This document shows, piece by piece, positions 58,151 through 64,000 of a stretch of 64,000 bases of DNA. The position numbers and the translations under genes are program-made. The DNA is from Plenodomus lindquistii (taxonomy: Eukaryota > Ascomycota > Dothideomycetes > Pleosporales > Leptosphaeriaceae): the NCBI GenBank assembly GCA_025504975.1, contig JANUWI010000004.1:2604001-2668000 (forward strand), in the 5' to 3' direction. The notes under the pieces were generated by a model that saw only the letters and a list, made by a program, of their open reading frames with translations, did not search any database and had not been told where the DNA came from. Every line of letters begins with the position of its first letter. Position 1 is the first letter of the stretch.

Positions 58151-60590
58151 TAATTAATAGTATCTAGTGTAGTATAAGAAAATCTATATTTACTTTAGTA
58201 TAAAAGTAAACTTTACTTTACTTAGATTTAAAATTATATACTTTAAAGTTATAAACAAAAGTTTTATATAAAATACTAAAAAAAAAATTAAAGTTATATA
58301 ATAAAGTGTTAGATATTTATTTATTAGTTTACTTTTTTATATTAATTATATAATAGCTCTATAACTACTTTTTTTTTATATTCTAACTATACTATCTATA
58401 TAGTAAAGAATATATATAAATACTATAATTTTATAGAATTATAAAAAAAAACTTTTTATTAATACTATATACTACTATCTCTATTATTTACAATTTTTTA
58501 CTATAATATATATAATAGTAACTTATATTTTACTTTAAACTTTAATAGGTTTAGAAAAAATAGTTATAGTAAATATACTTAGAGTATCTACTTTTTATAG
58601 TAGCTATTATAGTATAATATTTATCTAGCTATTAGTAAAAAATAATACTAGAATTTTACTATAAACCTAGCTTTTGCTTTAACTACTTTATATAGCTTAT
58701 AATATAAAATAGATAAAAATTTCTTTACTATTAGATATTATAATAATCTCTATTTATAAAGGCTATATATAGTATTAGAATACCTTTTTACTAAAAATAC
58801 TATTTATAATAGTACTAAACTAGTTAAAAATAAACGTAGATATTATAAAAAAGAATTTTAAACTATTATAAAAGCTTATAGAAATACCTTTTTAAATTGC
58901 TTTTTTTAAAGTAATAATTATAATACTAGTATAAAATAAATTAGTAATTTATAGTTTTAATTCTAAATAAACCTTTAAAAAGTATACTATATATTAATAA
59001 TTTCTTTCTAACTACTATATTAAACTATACTTTATTTACTTATTAAATTTTTAATTTTTTAGTAGTATAAACTAATTATACCTATATACATTAATAGTTA
59101 GGTATTAATATTTTATAAATAGCTTTTATTACTATTTACTATAATATAGATAGTGTTACTAAATTATTTTAATTCTATTATTAAATAGTATTAATTATTA
59201 TATTTTTAGAATTATTTTTTAGTATTAAAAGATTTTAAAGCTATTTATTAAAAATAACCCTACGTTTTTCTCTTTTAAGTATAGTAACTATCTAAGTATT
59301 AAAAAAAATTAAATAATATAGAACTATATATTTAGAGTTAAGTAAATTACTTATATATTAGATTATAATATTAAAGGTAATATAATAAAGTAATAAAGCT
59401 TTTTCTATATTACTAGCTAATTATTTTTTCTAGTTATCTAAAATTTCTAATCTACTTAGTACAATATTATGCTTATAAAGTTAAAATTAACTATTTTTTT
59501 AAAGTTTAAAATAGAGATTAGTTATATTATTATAATATATTAAATAAAATAGAGGTATAGTAATAGTAGTGCCTAGCTAGTATTAATAATACTTTTTTTA
59601 TTTATTATAACTAAGTTAGAACTAAACCTTTAATATTTAAAATTCTCTTTGTTTAAACTAGTTTAGAAAAAATATAGAATTATTAAAAGGTTTATTAATT
59701 TTAAAATAGATATACTATTTTAAACTTATTTTTTTTAATATTATACTAAATAAAGTAAAGATATATTAAAAATATCTACCTAAAGTTAATTTTAATACTT
59801 TAATAGAAATATAATATACGTTTTAATTTTAAACGTTTATATTTCTATATTATACTATCTATTATATAAAAAACTTTTATCTAAAAATATATTTTTTACT
59901 TCTAATAGTTTTTAGGTACACTAGTCTCTACTAGTAACTCTTTTAACTTTTACTTTTATAATACTATTTTTTAGTAGTTTTAATACTAGAGCTTTATAAT
60001 AATTTTAAGACTTTTTTTTCTAACTACAGCTCTAGATAGCCCTTTATTACTAATTTAGAAAATTAAACTTTTAATAAAGATTATTAGTAATATTAATTTA
60101 AACTACTTAAAATATTTTTTATATATATTTAATAAACTATTAAATATAAAAGATACTAGATAATCCTGTATTTCTATATATATAGTTTAGTAGCTTTTAT
60201 AGTATTTATTAAAATCTATAGGCTTTATTATTTAAGTATTATAAACTATTTAGTAATATTATTGTATATAAACTAAAAACTTATAGTGTAGTTATAGAGC
60301 ATATAAATAAGTTAAATTAAATAGATTATATAGTTTTTAGCGTTAAAAAGCTAGTAGAAAATCTATTAAGTTAGATAATTAAAGGCCTAATTTTTTATTT
60401 TATAAATATAGTTAGCGAAGGTTACTATTAAGCTAGAAAACCTAATATATTATATAATTGGATTTAATAAAGCTAGAAATATTACAAATATACTATACTA
60501 TTATTATAATAATTATTTTATTTAAATATTATAATCTATATATAATATAATATACTATACTACTATAAAAATAATATAACTATAAATTTA
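58151..60590. other. AT-rich RIP-degraded stretch, origin unknown
   Basis: About 2.4 kb of TA-dominated sequence with stops in every frame. CpA and TpG are nearly absent, so it is probably repeat-derived, but I could match it to no element in the window. Confidence 0.5.
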
Positions 60591-60596
60591 TTATAG

Positions 60597-60655
60597 AGCG
60601 TACGTACTAAGTCTATACTTAGAGTATAGTTACGTGTAGCACGCTCTATAGAGCA
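60597..60655. repeat. Imperfect inverted repeat near the start of the copia element
   Basis: TATAGAGCGTACGT and, about 30 bases later, ACGTGTAGCACGCTCTATA can pair. It is one of few C/G-containing patches in the block. Confidence 0.5.
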
Positions 60656-62544
60656 TCTACGCAAGCAGAGTAGAATATATTTTTACTAAAATTTTAGCTA
60701 TAAGTAGTACGCTCTTTTAAGTATTTTCTATATAGTAATCTATTTTCTAATTACTTCTAAATCTGCTCTCTATAACAGTTATAAGCCTGGCTCCTTTAGA
60801 CTTTTAGAAACGTTCCTTTCTATACGCTTAAAAAAGCTTAAAAAAAAGTAATTTAGAAAAACTAATTTATCTATTTAGTATTACCCTTATAAGCTTTATA
60901 GCTAAATTATTTGCAATTTTTAAAGGGGAGTATACGTTTACTATAAGGGAGTAATAGCTAGCCTAGTATATCTAGCTCTAGTTCTATATAATAAGCAGAG
61001 CTCTCTAGAAAAACATTAATCTAGATAGTACTATTAATACTCTAAATATTATTAGCTTTTAGCTATAAAGACTAATACCTGTAAATAAAACTGCAATTAC
61101 TATAGAGCTCTATAAAAGCTAGGTTTAGAACTACTAGATTAAACTTAGTAACTAGAGCGCTAAAGCTACTTATATATAATATATATAGAACTAGGTATAA
61201 TAGATAGTTAATCTAGAGCTTATAGCACTAGTAATAATAACGCTTATTAAATAGAAAAAATTAACACTCTAGTTGCTTATAAAATTATTAAAGCAGGATT
61301 TTACTTTTACTAATTATATAATAATAAATATTATACGCTTCTAGTATAGAGCTTACTTTAATAAAGCCTGCTAGAGGAGAATAAATCTCTATAACTAGTT
61401 TTAAAACTAGTATAATCTATATATAAAAGTATAAGTATATAGTATTACTAAGATTAAAAAGCAGCTTATAATATAGAATTTTTTTAAAACTTTATTTTAT
61501 AAAATTACTTTAATATAGATTTAAATAATATACTAATTAATTATTAAATACTTAGTTACAGGACAAGTATAGCTTACTCTAGATAAAGTAGCTTAAATAT
61601 TTTTAGCCCTATTTTAAAAAAGCGTAGTTTAGAGGAGCTCTAGTAGCAGTCTAGAGGTTTTTATAACACTTAGCGCGCTAAAAAATAAAACTACTAAAAA
61701 AAATACTATAGAAAGCTCTAATAAAAAGTAGTATTTTTATAAAAAAGCTTATAAATAGCTAGTAACTAATTACTAAAAGCTCTAGACTACTTTTACTAGT
61801 AAACCTTTTATAATAAGTAACACTACTAAGTCTAAAATTCTAAAACGCTTAAATAAGCTAAAAAACAGCGGTCTAAAATTAGCTCTAGCTAAAAAGAGTT
61901 AGAAAAAGTTAGAGGGCTTAAGTTTAAGTAGTTAAAAAGTTATAAAAGCTTCTAAATTAGTTACTTTTCTAGAAAATATAGTAGCTTCTCTAATAGACCT
62001 ACGTTTATTTAAGTATAAGCCTAATAGAGTTTACTTTATAATAGATTTTAACGCCTACCTACTTTTAGAGAGTATAATTTTTAATAGTAAAGCAGCACTA
62101 CACCTAGTAAACTCTATAGATAAACTAATTCTAGAATCTTTTAAAAGGAGTATTACTTTTAAAATAGTAGAAGCAGGAACGTAAGCTTTTTCTATTAAAA
62201 GTAAAAGTACCTAAATTTTTAAAAATACTCTAAACAGACCTAAAAGGGAGTATATAGAAGATTTTACGCTCTATAGTATTATAGTAGTAAAAAGTTTTTA
62301 TATTAATATAATTTTAGAAGTACTTTTAGCTAAAATAAGTATATAGTACGTTAGATATAATAGCACTCTACGCGTAGAAACTATAGATTAAAGCTTAGTT
62401 ATTATAAAGCTTATTTAAAAGTATAACTTTACTTTTATTAAATATAAGCTAGTTACTACTTTTTACCTAATTATAATAGCTATACACGACGTAAAAGGAA
62501 AACTACGCTTCTAGAGAATTTATCTATAAACTAATACTAAAAAG

Positions 62545-63495
62545 CTTTAGCATGCCTAAGCAGGCTATCTAGAGCTAGAAGCTTTTTAAATACTAGTCTA
62601 GAACGTTTAAAATGTCTAGATAAAAGGTATAGTAAAAAAATAGTATAAGTACTATTTAATAGTATATATTTAGTAGGTTATATTTTAGTAACTAAAAGAG
62701 AAATTACTACGCCTATATTTCTGTGTATTATAGAATCTATTTAATATACTAATTAGACGCTCTAGAGAGTAGTAGATAATACTTCTAAAAAATAACTATA
62801 GTAGTAAAATCTATATCTACTACTTTTAAGCTAAAACGCTACTAGAAATTATAAAGGTAATTAAAAACTTTATAGAGTTTTTTAAAGCTTAATATAAGCT
62901 AAAAATAGTAGAGTTTATTTAAAATAATAATACTACTACTAGACCCTAGTAAAGAGTTTTATAGTTTAAAAGCTAGATAAAAGAGTATAGAATAGAGATT
63001 ATTATAGCTTTTTTTTATACTTACTAGCTAAATAGGGGTGCGGAGAGAGTAGAGCAAGAGATTATTACTAAAAGAATTAAAATAAAGGAGGGAGTAAACC
63101 TCTCTAGTAAAATCTACTCTAAAGTGCTTAATGCAGCAGCCTAGCTTTATAATATAAATCTATTATATACTTATAACTTTCGCTCTCTAAATAAAGAATT
63201 AGATTTTTAGTTTTACTAGTATTTTTACTAGTATAAACTAGAAAAAGTACGTAATACTACTACTAATCTACGCCTAGATTAGAGCGGTGTATACGCGTAC
63301 AGGTGTTAAATATACCTACTAAATAGAGATTATAAAGTAAATTACTAGATAAAAAGCTTTAAAATTATTTTAAAAAAGTATATTAGGTATCTAGTAGAAT
63401 ATAGAGTATCTAATATCTATAGAATATAGATATCTACTCTAGATAAAGTAATTATAACTTGCAATATTACTTTTAATAAAATGTTTTTCTACAAA
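62545..63495 (+). pseudogene. Copia pre-integrase and integrase fossil
   Basis: The frame starts with a pre-integrase H-x4-G-H-like motif and continues through integrase sequence to YLVEYRVSNIYRI and TFNKMFFY. Trp and Gln codons have become stops throughout. Confidence 0.75.
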
Positions 63496-64000
63496 GACTT
63501 AGACAAGCACGCTTTAAAAAAGCAGGTAAAACAGCTTATTAAGCTTTTTTATAAAAATAAAATCTATAATATAGGTAAGGTGTTTAATAATATATATAAT
63601 TAACTCTAGAATACTATATATAGATAGAAAGTAGAGAGTAGAGTAAAGCTTCTCTAGCCTGTTTAGAAGCTAGGGGGTAAAGATTCTAGAAATATAGAAT
63701 TAGTTAGAGGCTAGCTACTAACTACTATAGAATTAGAATTAGCTTTTTTACGTAGGGTTAGTTTAGCTAGCTAACTCTAGAAAAACTATAAAAAGTAAAG
63801 CTTTATACTAGGTTTTAGAACTCTAGAGTTTATACCTAAACCTAGAGTATACTAGAAGATATTAAAATTAGAATAGCCTAGTCTAGATTAGTTAAACAGC
63901 TTCTAGAATTAGTAAAACCTTAGAGGTAAAAGCTTACAGACTAAATTACTAGTAACTCTATAAAAAAAAGCGCTAGAAGCGTAAATTACTTAGTCTACTA

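Larger units (their letters stand above)
60595..64000 (+). mobile_element. Ty1/copia LTR retrotransposon, RIP-degraded, runs off the window
   Basis: Orientation +. The part from about 60595 to 60975 may be the 5' LTR; AATAAGCAGAGCTC at about 60990 resembles a mutated initiator-Met tRNA primer site (uncertain). Gag and protease-like sequence follow (61.0-62.3 kb; YFIIDFNAYLLLESI resembles the protease WIIDSGA region). A GAG-pre-integrase motif (L*HA*AGYLELEAF, from LWHARAGHLG.EAL) is at 62545-62640. Integrase core is near 62.7-62.95 kb, and the integrase end (RYLVEYRVSNIYRI, STLDKVI) at 63382-63495. Pre-integrase ahead of integrase ahead of RT is the copia order. The RT lies beyond 64000. Residual G+C is higher than in the gypsy copies. 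Confidence 0.8.

Noticed and set aside
1..64000. tRNA, rRNA or CRISPR arrays
   Set aside because: None was recognised by eye on either strand; a covariance-model scan would be needed to exclude a tRNA gene in the intergenic regions.

Overview
The window looks like chromosomal DNA of a filamentous ascomycete, probably a Dothideomycete/Pleosporales-type fungus (inference). Genes have short introns (about 49-77 nt) with GT..AG ends and CTGAC-like branch sites. HET, PTR2, Zn2Cys6, GMC and App1-like families are present. The DNA alternates sharply between gene-bearing GC-balanced segments and extremely AT-rich blocks in which CpA/TpG is almost absent and TpA dominates. That is the footprint of repeat-induced point mutation (RIP).

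Left gene segment (1 to about 20.3 kb): the N-terminus of an APC-type amino-acid permease (cut by the window edge), a PTR2 oligopeptide transporter, the CHL1 DNA helicase, a HET-domain protein divergent from CHL1, two small proteins sharing an E-C-x2-C-x2-C-x-G-C motif, a tentative acidic two-exon gene, a secreted App1-like (DUF2183) phosphatase-fold protein, three small co-oriented low-complexity genes each behind a TATA box, an orphan ORF, and an ankyrin protein with a DYW-type nucleic-acid deaminase domain.

Central block (about 20.3-46.2 kb): a transposon nest whose layers can be separated by their target-site duplications. A Fot1/pogo-like element is split by a Tc1-like element (TA duplication). 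That element is split by a Ty3/gypsy element (GCTAG). The gypsy element is itself hit by two more copies of the same gypsy family (AAACT and AAAGT). Removing the insert, one TA and a 4-bp duplication restores a 590-codon frame for the outer transposase, interrupted only by three RIP-type nonsense codons.

Middle gene island (46.2-55.2 kb): a secreted cysteine-containing protein (effector-like), an MFS transporter with five inferred exons, a Zn2Cys6 regulator and a secreted GMC oxidoreductase pseudogene with four separate lesions. MFS, regulator and oxidoreductase may be the remains of a small metabolic cluster (inference).

Right block (about 55.2 kb to the end): a second RIP-degraded region with a 202-bp tandem repeat, a repeated arm of about 0.65-0.9 kb, an unassigned stretch, and a Ty1/copia element in + orientation that runs off the window.
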